A DNA stretch of 64,000 bases. It comes from GCA-2732755 sp965228265. Lineage in GTDB: Bacteria; Planctomycetota; Phycisphaerae; Phycisphaerales; UBA1924. A program made the position numbers and the translations under genes. Location: the NCBI GenBank assembly GCA_965228265.1, contig OZ245804.1, positions 1,550,001-1,614,000 of the forward strand, read 5' to 3'. Shown piece after piece: positions 8,433 to 16,518 of this stretch. Position 1 is the stretch's first letter. Every line of letters begins with the position of its first letter. The notes beneath the pieces were generated by a model that worked only from the letters and a program-made list of their open reading frames with translations, searched no databases and was not told where the DNA came from.

Positions 8433-9134
8433 TCAGGCGGCAAGGCGACGCTTGCGGCCGACCGTCCGCTGATCCTCGTCGGCCCGACGCTCGGGCTCCT
8501 CGATCAGCGTGTGCACCAGTTCCAGGAGGTCCGTCGCCCAGGTGTCGGCGCCGATCTCCTCCGCCAGGCCCTCGGCCCGGTTGAACACGCCCCCGCCCAC
8601 AGCGATCTGCGTCTTCGCCGACGCACCGATCTCGCGGACCGTGTCGATGATGTTGCGGATCTCGGGCAGATCCTCGGGTGAGGAGGCGAACATCAGGAGC
8701 ACGTCCGGCTTGGCCTCGTGGACCTGAGCCAGGATCTCGTCGCCCGCGACCCCGCCGCCAGCGAATTTGATGTTGAACCCCGACATCTCGAGCAGGTCGA
8801 CAGCCATCTGGGCGGCCAGTTCCTCGGGCTCGTGGTTGCCGCAGAACGCCAGCACCGTCCGCCCGACCTGGGGCTCCATGCGGTAACGGGCCGCGGTCTG
8901 ATCCACCAGCATGCGCAGCAGGCGGACCGCGTAATGATGCGACAGGGTGGTGAGCTGGTCGTTGCGGTAGAGCTTCTCGACCATCTCCATCGTGGGCCAG
9001 AAGAGCTCGAGCACGATGTCCTCGGGCGGGACGCCGTCGGCGTGCAGACGGTTCACGGCTGTGCGGGCCGCGACCCGGTCGCCGCTGGTGATGATCTCAA
9101 AGAAACGCTCGATGTCACTCTCACGGATGGTCAC
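8433..9134 (-). CDS. Cobalamin-binding-fold (B12-binding domain) protein
   Basis: 233 residues. The N-terminal four-helix part (to about residue 95) resembles the B12-binding cap of methionine synthase and CarH/MerR-type proteins. The C-terminal Rossmann-like half carries CGNHEPEELAAQM, followed by DVLLMFASSPED and IAVGGGVF. The family motif is DxHxxG: here the His is kept but the Gly is Glu and the Asp is Asn, so cobalamin binding is uncertain. No DNA-binding HTH is present, which suggests a signalling partner or anti-repressor role (inference). The GTG at 9134 is preferred because AGGAAAG lies just upstream; longer in-frame starts would add a low-complexity leader. Confidence 0.8.
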   Translation of the reverse strand: MTIRESDIERFFEIITSGDRVAARTAVNRLHADGVPPEDIVLELFWPTMEMVEKLYRNDQLTTLSHHYAVRLLRMLVDQTAARYRMEPQVGRTVLAFCGNHEPEELAAQMAVDLLEMSGFNIKFAGGGVAGDEILAQVHEAKPDVLLMFASSPEDLPEIRNIIDTVREIGASAKTQIAVGGGVFNRAEGLAEEIGADTWATDLLELVHTLIEEPERRADEDQRTVGRKRRLAA

Positions 9135-9314
9135 TGGTCTTTCCTTCCGCCCTGCTCGGGCACATCGCGTCCGGCGGACGCCCCTCGGATGTGTCGGCCG
9201 GGGCTCCACACTGGAACGCCCGGCTGGCCCTGAGCGATCGGATGAGCGGGCTTTCATGCGATAGTGCGTGATGAATCTGGAGTCGCGGACCGTGCGAGCG
9301 TTGCGCTCCGCGGG

Positions 9315-9403
9315 CCGATAACGCCGGATCTTGGTTATCAGACCAATCGGAACGTGGTTATCGGGGCGTCATATCAGACCATCCCCGGAGCGATCTCTAG
9401 GAT
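9315..9403 (+). promoter_or_regulatory. Repeated TTATCRG motifs and a -10 element
   Basis: TTATC(A/G)G occurs at 9315-9321 (reverse), 9335-9341 and 9358-9364, and a related ATATCAG at 9371-9377. TTGGT...ACCAA (9331-9346) forms an inverted repeat around one copy. TAGGAT (9398-9403) lies 6 bases before the ATG at 9410. This may be a regulator-binding array in front of a leaderless promoter (inference). Confidence 0.4.
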
Positions 9404-9409
9404 GGGTCC

Positions 9410-10906
9410 ATGAGCGGACCGGATCTTCAGCAGATGTTCGAAGCGGGCCGCGCGGCTTTCTCAGCGGCCAGGTACCGAGAGGCCGCCGGTCACTTCGCAC
9501 GCATCCTCCAGAAAGACCCCCGGAACGCGGGTGTCATGCAGGCGATGGCCTCGGCGCTCACCCGGATGTACAAGTTCGCCGACGCGATGAAACTCCTCGA
9601 ACGGGCGGCCCAGCTCAGCCCCGATCAGCCCGAGCCCTGGTGCGCGATGGGCAAGATCGAGCTGACCACCCTGAACGAAGACCGGGCCCGGGCGTGTTAC
9701 GAGAAGGCCCTGGCGATCCGTCCCGGGTGCCCCGTCGCGATCGCCGGGCTGACAGATCTGTACCGCAAGCACGGTCGGCAGGACGAAGCTGTCACGCATT
9801 TCCGCGAGGCGCTCGCCATCTCGACGGGGACGGACCCTTTCCTTGCCGAGGCGTACGCGGCCTTGGCGCCGGCGATGGGGGAGGTCGCCGAGGCGACGGT
9901 CTACCTCAGGCGTGCGCTCGAAAGCGAGAACAACCCCGAGACCCGCTCGACCCTCCAGTTCTACCTGGCCAGGCTGCTCGATCAGGCCGGGGCGTACGAA
10001 GAGGCGTGGGAGGTCGTGACCCGGGCGAATGAGCTGCGGGCAAAGACCTGGGACCCTGACGCGTACTCGGCGGCGGTCGATCGCATGCTGACGCTCTGGA
10101 CGCGCGATCGGTTGCGGTCCTTCCCGACGAGCGGGAACGAGTCGGATTCGCCGGTGTTTGTCGTGGGCATGCCGAGGTCGGGCTCGACGCTTGTCGAGCA
10201 GATTCTCGCTTCGCACCCAAAGGTCGCTGGCGCGGGAGAGCTGAACCGGATGCACGCGATCGCGGACGCCCTTAGCGGCAAGGCGAGCGTGCCGGGGCAG
10301 ACCTTTCTGACCGAGACGTCGTCACTCACGGCTGAGCGTTTGGCGAAGGAGGCCGAGGGGTATGTCACGGTGTCGCACCAGGCGGCATCGAAGGTGGGGG
10401 CGGTGGGGGAGGCATCACGCCTCATCGACAAGCAGCTCGACAACTACCACGTCCTGCCGATGATCCAGCTCCTGTTCCCGAATGCGAGGGTGATCCACAC
10501 GGTGCGCGATCCGAGGGATGTCAGCGTGTCGTGCTACTTCCAGATGTTCCTCGGGCCGCTGGGCTTCAGCTATGACCTTGAGCACCTGGCGCGGTACCAC
10601 GCGGACCACGATCGGATCATGGCCCACCTGAAGCGGGAGCTGGACCTGCCGATTCTCGAGGTGCGGTACGAGGAGCTGGTCGCGGACCCCGAGCCGATCG
10701 TTCGGGGGATGCTCGAGCACATCGGGGTGCCCTTCGACGAGCGGTGCCTGGCATTCCATGAGAGCAGCAGGGCGATCCACACGGCCAGCCTCGATCAGGT
10801 CCGCAGGCCCATCTACACGAGTTCGACCGAGCGTTGGCGGCGGTACGGGCCGGGCACGGGGCCCTTGATCGACGCCCTCACGCGGCACGGGGTGATCCGG
10901 GGCTGA
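9410..10906 (+). CDS. TPR-repeat sulfotransferase
   Basis: 498 residues. The first about 190 form tetratricopeptide repeats (for example YREAAGHFARILQKDPRNAG and ARACYEKALAIRPG). Residues about 240-498 are a PAPS-dependent sulfotransferase domain: the 5'-phosphosulfate loop GMPRSGSTLVEQ and the 3'-phosphate region TVRDPRDVSVSCYFQ. It would transfer sulfate from PAPS to a carbohydrate, protein or small molecule; the acceptor is unknown. There is no signal peptide, so it is probably cytosolic. No Shine-Dalgarno is seen; TAGGAT ends 6 bases before the ATG. A paralog lies at 11432-12916, beyond rplU. Confidence 0.9.
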   Translation: MSGPDLQQMFEAGRAAFSAARYREAAGHFARILQKDPRNAGVMQAMASALTRMYKFADAMKLLERAAQLSPDQPEPWCAMGKIELTTLNEDRARACYEKALAIRPGCPVAIAGLTDLYRKHGRQDEAVTHFREALAISTGTDPFLAEAYAALAPAMGEVAEATVYLRRALESENNPETRSTLQFYLARLLDQAGAYEEAWEVVTRANELRAKTWDPDAYSAAVDRMLTLWTRDRLRSFPTSGNESDSPVFVVGMPRSGSTLVEQILASHPKVAGAGELNRMHAIADALSGKASVPGQTFLTETSSLTAERLAKEAEGYVTVSHQAASKVGAVGEASRLIDKQLDNYHVLPMIQLLFPNARVIHTVRDPRDVSVSCYFQMFLGPLGFSYDLEHLARYHADHDRIMAHLKRELDLPILEVRYEELVADPEPIVRGMLEHIGVPFDERCLAFHESSRAIHTASLDQVRRPIYTSSTERWRRYGPGTGPLIDALTRHGVIRG

Positions 10907-10958
10907 TCGAGAGGGGGCTGAGAGAGAGAAGGAAGGGCTGGGAGAGTTGGGCGGGAGC

Positions 10959-10987
10959 CTGACCTTGAACGGGCCCCTGCCTACACT
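10959..10987 (+). promoter_or_regulatory. Candidate promoter of rplU
   Basis: CTGACC (10959-10964), a 17-base spacer and TACACT (10982-10987), about 80 bases before the rplU ATG. The resulting GC-rich leader of about 75 bases might fold, but no known L21 leader motif was recognised. Confidence 0.45.
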
Positions 10988-11067
10988 TGCCTCCCGATGT
11001 CGGCCGGGACCAAGCAGGGCCGGGTGGTAGGCCCTCCCCGAAGCCGATGCGGACAGGTGAGACAACT

Positions 11068-11394
11068 ATGTACGCGATCATTCAAGAAGGCGGCGGTCAG
11101 CGGAAGGTCATCGAGGGGCAGGAGCTCTTCATCGATCTCATCCAGAACGGCCAGGCCAAGGCCGGCGACACCATTACGTTCGACAAGGTGCTCTTCACGG
11201 GCGACGGCAGCGGCAAGGTCGCGATCGGCCAGCCTTTCGTTGATGGCGCGAGCGTGACGGCCGAGGTGATCGAGCCGGAGGCCAAGGGTCTCAAGCTCAA
11301 CATCTACAAGTTCAAGCCCAAGGTGGGTTACCGCCGCAAGACCGGTCACCGTCAGCGCTACACGCACGTGAAGATCACGTCCGTCACGGGCTGA
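11068..11394 (+). CDS. rplU: 50S ribosomal protein L21
   Basis: 108 residues, normal length. It starts MYAIIQEGGGQRKVIEGQEL and ends with the L21 signature KVGYRRKTGHRQRYTHVKI. L21 binds 23S rRNA in the large subunit. The ATG at 11068 is chosen because AGGTGAG precedes it and homologs start at MYAII. The usual partner rpmA (L27) does not follow. Instead the gene is flanked on both sides by TPR-sulfotransferase genes in the same orientation, an unusual setting. Confidence 0.97.
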   Translation: MYAIIQEGGGQRKVIEGQELFIDLIQNGQAKAGDTITFDKVLFTGDGSGKVAIGQPFVDGASVTAEVIEPEAKGLKLNIYKFKPKVGYRRKTGHRQRYTHVKITSVTG

Positions 11395-11431
11395 TTCCCC
11401 GTCGCGCGTCGTGCGTGGCGTATCCAGAGCC

Positions 11432-12916
11432 ATGCCGCAGAGACGCCCAACCAAAGATGAGATCGGCCGCGTATTGAGCGAGGCTGTCCGTCTGCACCGA
11501 TCGGGGCGACCCGACCGGGCGGTTTCTTTGTATGAACAGGTCAGGCCGTTCATCGCCAAGGACCCGGAGGCGCTGCGTCTGTACTCGGTCGCGCTCATCG
11601 GCGTGGGTCGAGTGAAGCAATCGCTCGCCGAGATCGATCGTGCCATCAAACTCAAGCCGATGCACGCGCAGTACCGCGTTGATCGTGCGCGTCTGCTGAC
11701 CACCGCGGGGCGTTATGAGGAGGGGCTCGTCGAAGCCGAGCGTGCGCTGGCGATCGGGAAGGGGTTCCCGCCGGCGGTGCACGCGAAGGTGATGGCGCTG
11801 CGCCGGCTCGGCCGAAGCGGCGAGGCGTACGCGTGGCTCAGGCCCATGCTCGACGGGTCGGCCCAGCCCGATGTGATGCTGGTCGATGCCTTGGCCGAGC
11901 TTGCTGGCGAGGCCGAGGACGCGGGTGAGGTAGCGACGCTTATCGAGCGGGCGCTTGCGGGTGTGCAGGACAGGGATGCGCGTCAGCCGCTGCTCTTTAA
12001 GCTGGGCGAGCTGCTCGACCGCGCGGGGCGATACGAGGATGCCTTCCGCGCGATCGAAGAAGCGAACGCTTCCCATCACACGCGGTTCGATGCGGAGCTC
12101 CATCGCGAGCAGACGCGGGAGCTGATCGAGAGCTGGAAGGACGGGGCGGCACCAGCCGGGGTGAACGCGGATGCTCGGCCGGTCTTCGTGATGGGCGTGC
12201 CCCGCTCGGGGACGAGCCTGGTCGAGCAGATACTGTCGATGCACCCGGAGGTCGCCGCGGCCGGCGAAACGGTCGAGACGATCCGATCGATCAGGACGCT
12301 CGGTGTCGGGCGCGAGCCGTTCGGGTACGTCTTCCAACTGGGCGGCGTTTCGGAGAGCGACCTTGCGCGCGTGGGTGCCCGGATGATGGAGCATCTGGCG
12401 AAGATCTCGGGCGGCAGCGGGTCGCGGCTGCTGACCGACAAGATGCCCGAGAACGTGATGCACATCGGCTTTCTGGCGAGCCTGTTCCCGAACGCGCGGT
12501 TCGTGCACTGCCAGCGTGATCTGCGCGACACGTGCCTGTCGTGTTACTTCCAGGATTTCTCGGGCTCGCTGCATTACGCGTTCGATCTGGAGTCGTGCGC
12601 GAGTTACGCGGCTGACGCGATCGAGCACGCGCGGCACTGGAAGGGCGTGCTCCATGATCGGATCCACACGGTGCGCTACGAGCAACTGGTGGGTGATCAC
12701 GAATCGACGGTTCGGTCGCTGCTGTCGTACCTGGATCTGGAGTTCGACGAGGCGTGTCTGCGCCACGAGCGGTCGGAGCGTCGCGTGCGTACAGCGAGCT
12801 TTGAGCAGGCGAACCAGCCGATCTACACGGGCTCGCTCGAGCGATGGCGCCGATACGAGCGGGAGCTTGCGCCGGCGATCGAGGTTTTGCGTGAGCGTGG
12901 CGAGCTGGTTGACTAG
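11432..12916 (+). CDS. TPR-repeat sulfotransferase (second copy)
   Basis: 494 residues, with the same architecture as the 9410 protein. TPR-like repeats (VSLYEQVRPFIAKDPEALR and following) reach about residue 230. A sulfotransferase domain follows, with GVPRSGTSLVEQ (PAPS 5'-loop), CQRDLRDTCLSCYFQDF (3'-phosphate binding) and a conserved C-terminal block PIYTGSLERWRRYE, matched by PIYTSSTERWRRYG in the other copy. The ATG at 11432 is preferred; TATCCA ends 5 bases before it, with no Shine-Dalgarno. It probably arose by duplication, with rplU trapped between the copies (inference). The acceptor is unknown. Confidence 0.9.
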   Translation: MPQRRPTKDEIGRVLSEAVRLHRSGRPDRAVSLYEQVRPFIAKDPEALRLYSVALIGVGRVKQSLAEIDRAIKLKPMHAQYRVDRARLLTTAGRYEEGLVEAERALAIGKGFPPAVHAKVMALRRLGRSGEAYAWLRPMLDGSAQPDVMLVDALAELAGEAEDAGEVATLIERALAGVQDRDARQPLLFKLGELLDRAGRYEDAFRAIEEANASHHTRFDAELHREQTRELIESWKDGAAPAGVNADARPVFVMGVPRSGTSLVEQILSMHPEVAAAGETVETIRSIRTLGVGREPFGYVFQLGGVSESDLARVGARMMEHLAKISGGSGSRLLTDKMPENVMHIGFLASLFPNARFVHCQRDLRDTCLSCYFQDFSGSLHYAFDLESCASYAADAIEHARHWKGVLHDRIHTVRYEQLVGDHESTVRSLLSYLDLEFDEACLRHERSERRVRTASFEQANQPIYTGSLERWRRYERELAPAIEVLRERGELVD

Positions 12917-13425
12917 CCCTTGCGGACGAACGTGCCTCGGGCGCGGTCCTTGACGATCCCCGGGAACCTGAGGGCCCGCCCGTGGGAGACGACGTAGACG
13001 CCGGGCTCGAGCAGGCTGGTTGCGAAGATCGATTCGGTGAGGTTCTGCAGGGCGTCGGACTCGCGCATCTCGAAGGGGCGCATCGCGCCGGTGAGGATGA
13101 CGGGGACGCGCGGCGTGCCGAGGTCGCTTTGGAGTCGTTCACCCGTGACGCAGAGGGTGTCCGTGCCGTGGAGCACGAGCACGCCGTCGACGTCGGTGTC
13201 TTGGAGGACGTCCTTGACGCACCGGATGATGGCGTCGCGGTCGTCGTCTGTCATATCGAGGCTGTCTTTGTTCATCAGCTCGTGGATGCAGTGTCTGGTG
13301 TCCTCGAGTCTGAGGCCGCTGAGCATGTGTGCGACGTTTGAGTGTTTGTTGACGAGTGTTCCCGTGGATTCGTCGTAGACCTTCTCGAGCGTGCCGCCGG
13401 TGGTGATGATGGTGATGCGCCTCAT
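12913..13425 (-). CDS. Asparaginase N-terminal-domain protein
   Basis: 170 residues, half the length of a normal L-asparaginase (about 330). It has the N-terminal catalytic signatures: TTGGTLEKVYD with the nucleophile Thr, LHGTDTLCVTGERL (second Thr-Asp pair) and LTGAMRPFEMRESDA with the Lys. The C-terminal domain is missing and the stop follows directly, 4 bases into the end of the convergent sulfotransferase gene. Short stand-alone asparaginase-domain proteins exist in other bacteria, so this is probably a real short family rather than a broken gene. TACCAT ends 6 bases before the ATG, suggesting a leaderless start. Confidence 0.85.
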   Translation of the reverse strand: MRRITIITTGGTLEKVYDESTGTLVNKHSNVAHMLSGLRLEDTRHCIHELMNKDSLDMTDDDRDAIIRCVKDVLQDTDVDGVLVLHGTDTLCVTGERLQSDLGTPRVPVILTGAMRPFEMRESDALQNLTESIFATSLLEPGVYVVSHGRALRFPGIVKDRARGTFVRKG

Positions 13426-13466
13426 GCGGTGATGGTAGCTCAGGGAACGGACAGCGCATGCAAACA

Positions 13467-13489
13467 CCCCGCGGAAGCCGTCCGCGGGG
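13467..13489 (-). terminator. Rho-independent terminator after the 13537 lipoprotein gene
   Basis: 9-bp stem CCCCGCGGA / TCCGCGGGG with a 5-base loop, followed on the minus strand by TGTTTG. It sits between the asparaginase-domain gene start and the lipoprotein gene end. Confidence 0.75.
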
Positions 13490-13536
13490 CGTGAGCGATC
13501 GTGATGATCAGGGTGGGGGTGTTGCGGGCCGTCCGC

Positions 13537-13965
13537 CTACTCAAGCATGCTGACGGTGACGGGTGTGTATCCGGATCCGGTGTACTGGACCGTGGTCGGG
13601 ACGCGTGAGGCGTTGTAGAACTCGAGGATGAAGGAGCCGTCGACGGACATGGTGTAGACGTCGGACGGTGCGAGTGAAGCTTCGTTCTGCGGGACGCGGA
13701 AGGCGAGCTCGCCGCCGCCGCGGTTCTCGACGCGGAGTTCGCCGGCGTCACCGGAGACGGCAAAGTTGACCTGCTGGAACGGTTCGAGTGTGAAGCTGTC
13801 GGATGAGCGGCTGATCTTTCCGCTGCGTACGACCTTGGTGGTGCCGTCGCTGCTGGCGACGGTTCGGCTGCTGGACTTGCCGCCGCCGAACATGGAGCAC
13901 CCTCCGGCCATCATCGCGATACCGGCCACACCGACCACACACGCTGCTCGTGAATTTCGTTTCAT
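13537..13965 (-). CDS. Small lipoprotein of unknown function
   Basis: 142 residues. A type II signal peptide is clear: basic start MKRNSRAAC, hydrophobic core, lipobox MAGGC-S at about residues 19-23. The mature part, about 118 residues, is Ser/Gly-rich first and then predicted all-beta (FTLEPFQQVNFAVSGDAGEL, ELAFRVPQNEAS). It is likely anchored to a membrane facing the periplasm. The ATG at 13965 is preferred for the lipobox distance and GGGGA upstream. No family is recognised and the neighbours are unrelated. Confidence 0.82.
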   Translation of the reverse strand: MKRNSRAACVVGVAGIAMMAGGCSMFGGGKSSSRTVASSDGTTKVVRSGKISRSSDSFTLEPFQQVNFAVSGDAGELRVENRGGGELAFRVPQNEASLAPSDVYTMSVDGSFILEFYNASRVPTTVQYTGSGYTPVTVSMLE

Positions 13966-14201
13966 GGACAATCCCCATTGCTCAAGTGCAGTCCCCCGGA
14001 CTCCCGGCTCGCCGCATCGAAGAGTGATGTCCGATTCACCCCGCTTCCGGGCACGGAACTCACACGCCAAAGTTCCCAAAGAGCGTGAAGGCGTGCGGGC
14101 TGTGCGGTCTGGGTCGCGTGTTTGCGCGGTTATCCCGGACCACGCTCGCCTAAGATCACGCATGACGCCGCGATGGATCGGCGTTCTTGAAAGGATTCCG
14201 G

Positions 14202-15110
14202 ATGAAGCTTGCCAAGCTCCTGATCGCGCTCGGTGCCGGGCTGCTCGTGTTGCTCGTGCTGGTGGTCGTGGTTGTGTTTGTCTCGATCGACAAGATCGCC
14301 AAGGGCGGCATCGAGAAGGGCACCAATTATGCGCTGGCTGTCCCGACCACGCTCGACAGCGCGGACGTGGGTGTGTTTGACGGCACTTTCAAGATGCAGG
14401 GTCTGAAGATCGACAACCCAGAGGGGTACGAGTCTTCGCCTTACTTCTTCAACCTGGGCTCGGGCAGTGTTGAGGTCTCGCTCGGGTCGTTGCGTTCGGA
14501 CGTTGTCACGCTGCCGGCGTTCAAGTTGTCCGATATCGATGTGCACATCGACCGCAAGGGCACGACCAGCAACGTGCAGCAGATCCTCGACAATCTCAAG
14601 CGATTCGAGTCGGGCGACAAGCCCGAGCCTGAGACCGAGAAAGGTCCGGGCAAGAAGTTCATCGTGAACGAGATCGCGATCACAAACGTTCAGGTTCATG
14701 CGCACCTGCTGCCCCTGGGCGGCGACCTCTCGACGACCAAGCTCGTCATCCCCGAGATCATCCTCAAGGACGTCGGCTCCGCGGGGGACCCGGTCTCGCT
14801 GGCGGAGCTGACCAACATCGTCACGCAGGCCATCCTCGCCTCGGCTGCGGAATTCGGGGGCGGGATCATCCCCGATGAGATTCTGGGCGATCTTCAGGCC
14901 AACCTCGGCGAGCTCAACGCGCTGGCGGAAAACGGCGTCGAGATGTTGACCACCGAGGTCGAGAAGGTCGTCGAAGATGCGCAGGACCAGCTCCAGGAGA
15001 AGGCCGACGAACTCCAGGACAAGGCCAAGGACGCCATCAACGACGGGCTCAATGACCTGCTCGGCGGCAACAAGGACAAGAAAGAGGATGAGGGCAACGG
15101 CGGGGGCTGA
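14202..15110 (+). CDS. AsmA-like membrane-anchored protein
   Basis: 302 residues. One N-terminal transmembrane anchor (about residues 5-30, very rich in Leu/Val) is followed by a region similar to AsmA/DUF748 proteins: GTNYALAVPTTLDSADVGVFDG, KMQGLKIDNPEGY, and later beta-rich segments (LPAFKLSDIDVHIDRKG). The last about 70 residues are an acidic coiled-coil-like tail (EDAQDQLQEKADELQDKAKD). AsmA-type proteins act in the cell envelope, in lipid transport or outer-membrane homeostasis. The ATG at 14202 with AAAGGA upstream is preferred over a TTG 5 codons earlier. Confidence 0.82.
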   Translation: MKLAKLLIALGAGLLVLLVLVVVVVFVSIDKIAKGGIEKGTNYALAVPTTLDSADVGVFDGTFKMQGLKIDNPEGYESSPYFFNLGSGSVEVSLGSLRSDVVTLPAFKLSDIDVHIDRKGTTSNVQQILDNLKRFESGDKPEPETEKGPGKKFIVNEIAITNVQVHAHLLPLGGDLSTTKLVIPEIILKDVGSAGDPVSLAELTNIVTQAILASAAEFGGGIIPDEILGDLQANLGELNALAENGVEMLTTEVEKVVEDAQDQLQEKADELQDKAKDAINDGLNDLLGGNKDKKEDEGNGGG

Positions 15111-15153
15111 AACGATTGCCTGATCGTGCACCGGGCGCGGTACACTGCGCACC

Positions 15154-15732
15154 ATGTCCGGTGTGCTCGAGATCCGACCAACCACCATCACCGATTCCGA
15201 AGCGGCGCCCGATGACATCACCTCGGCGCTGCTCGGTCACTTTGCGCACAAAGACGGCGACATCATCATCCGCTCCGTCGGGCATCATCTGGTGCTCACG
15301 CATGTGGCGCACCTACGGCATGCTTGGTCGCCCTGGTTGCATATCGAGGTCGAGCCGCGCGCGGCGGGGAGTCGCGTGATCGCCAAGTTCACGCCGCACC
15401 CGAATCTCTGGACAAGCTTCGCGTTCGGGTACTTCACACTCGGGAGCGTGGCGCTCTTTGCGGCGTGTTACGCGGGCGCGCAGATGATGCTCGGTCAGTA
15501 CGCCTGGGCGTGGTGGGTGGCGCTCGGGGCGGCTGTGGTGATGCTGATGATGTTTGTGTTCGCAAAGCTCGGGCAGAAACTGGCGGCGGATCAGATGCGC
15601 GAGCTCACGGAGAAGCTGGTCGCGGTGCTCTCTGGGTTTGGGCCGATGGACGGGGCGTCGGGCGAAAAGTCAGGCGACAGGGAGGTCCGGGCGTCAAAAC
15701 CGGATGAAATCCGAGTCCGTCCCGGGCTTTGA
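15154..15732 (+). CDS. Two-helix membrane protein, unknown function
   Basis: 192 residues. A soluble N-terminal region of about 75 residues precedes two transmembrane helices (about 87-110 and 117-137). A cytoplasmic C-terminal helix and a charged tail follow. I recognise no family. TACACT (15141-15146) ends 7 bases before the ATG and no Shine-Dalgarno is visible, consistent with leaderless transcription. It follows the AsmA-like gene by 43 bases but appears to have its own promoter. Confidence 0.78.
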   Translation: MSGVLEIRPTTITDSEAAPDDITSALLGHFAHKDGDIIIRSVGHHLVLTHVAHLRHAWSPWLHIEVEPRAAGSRVIAKFTPHPNLWTSFAFGYFTLGSVALFAACYAGAQMMLGQYAWAWWVALGAAVVMLMMFVFAKLGQKLAADQMRELTEKLVAVLSGFGPMDGASGEKSGDREVRASKPDEIRVRPGL

Positions 15733-15993
15733 AATGTTCTTATCTACAGTGCAAAACCGCTCTGGCGGGGCATGAACAGGCGGGAGCCGCCCTGTTTGGG
15801 CTGTCCGATTCCGGAAACCGGCGCCGGTGACGGTTTGGGGGGTATCTCGGGGGAAATCCTCGTCATATACTGACGCGAGTCCGAAGCGGCAGGTCGCCCC
15901 ACGGTGGGTGGGTGCCTGGACATTCGGCCTGTCGCTTGCCCGAGCGCCGGTCGTCGCAGTTTGCATATTTCCGCGGGCAGTTTGGATTAGAGA

Positions 15994-16320
15994 ATGTCGA
16001 AGCTTTATGTCGGGAACCTTTCATATCAGACGTCAGAGAGCGAGCTGCGCGAGATCTTCTCGCAGCATGGAGAGGTTGTCTCGGCGACTCTCGTAATGGA
16101 CCGTGAGACCGGCCGCCCCCGCGGTTTCGGTTTCGTGGAGTTCGCTGACGCCTCCAGCGCCAAGGCGGCGATCGAGGCCCTCAACGGCGCCAACGTCGGC
16201 GGCCGCGACCTGACCGTCAACGAGGCACGTCCCCGTGAGCCCCGCTCCGGTGGCGGCGGCTTCGGTGGTGGCGGCGGCGGCGGTCACCGCGGCGGTGGCA
16301 ACCGCGGCGGCGGCTGGTAA
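15994..16320 (+). CDS. RRM-type RNA-binding protein with glycine-rich tail
   Basis: 108 residues. A single RNA recognition motif covers residues 1-80, with RNP2 LYVGNL and RNP1 RGFGFVEF both intact. An Arg/Gly-rich tail (PREPRSGGGGFGGGGGGGHR) follows. It resembles the cold-inducible Rbp proteins of cyanobacteria and many other bacteria, which bind single-stranded RNA. The about 260-base upstream region has GC-rich inverted repeats, including AACAGG-CGG/CCGCCCTGTT near 15775-15797, and may form a structured leader (inference). A strong terminator follows at 16381. Confidence 0.95.
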   Translation: MSKLYVGNLSYQTSESELREIFSQHGEVVSATLVMDRETGRPRGFGFVEFADASSAKAAIEALNGANVGGRDLTVNEARPREPRSGGGGFGGGGGGGHRGGGNRGGGW

Positions 16321-16380
16321 GCCCCGCACCGCACGACGCCTGACACCAGGCGCCAAACACATCTGAGCTGAAAAGCACGG

Positions 16381-16408
16381 CAGGCCGGGATCGAGAGATC
16401 CCGGCCTG
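16381..16408 (+). terminator. Rho-independent terminator of the RRM gene
   Basis: Perfect 12-bp stem CAGGCCGGGATC / GATCCCGGCCTG closed by a GAGA tetraloop and followed by TTCTTTA. Confidence 0.95.
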
Positions 16409-16463
16409 TTCTTTACCACTCCGGAACAACCATATCTACTTCTTATTGTTCCTACAGGGTCTC

Positions 16464-16487
16464 GTGCCACGGCCGTGTCGGCCGTGC
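16464..16487 (+). repeat. REP sequence, left copy
   Basis: 24-base element starting GTGCCACGGCCGTG with internal inverted repeats CACGGCCG/CGGCCGTG. It lies upstream of the transposase gene. Confidence 0.85.
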
Positions 16488-16518
16488 ACTCTATCCGAAC
16501 GCGAACTATCCTGTTCAC

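Noticed and set aside
11384..12766. A 460-residue minus-strand frame opposite the second sulfotransferase.
   Set aside because: Composition is typical of antisense frames (Arg, His, Leu, Val). The plus-strand frame has clear sulfotransferase motifs.
12913..13425. The short asparaginase as a broken gene.
   Set aside because: The N-domain is intact, no C-domain remnant lies downstream, and short forms of this kind exist elsewhere.
15733..15993. A cold-shock RNA thermometer before the RRM gene.
   Set aside because: GC-rich inverted repeats are present, but no known thermometer motif was recognised, so it is only noted in the gene entry.
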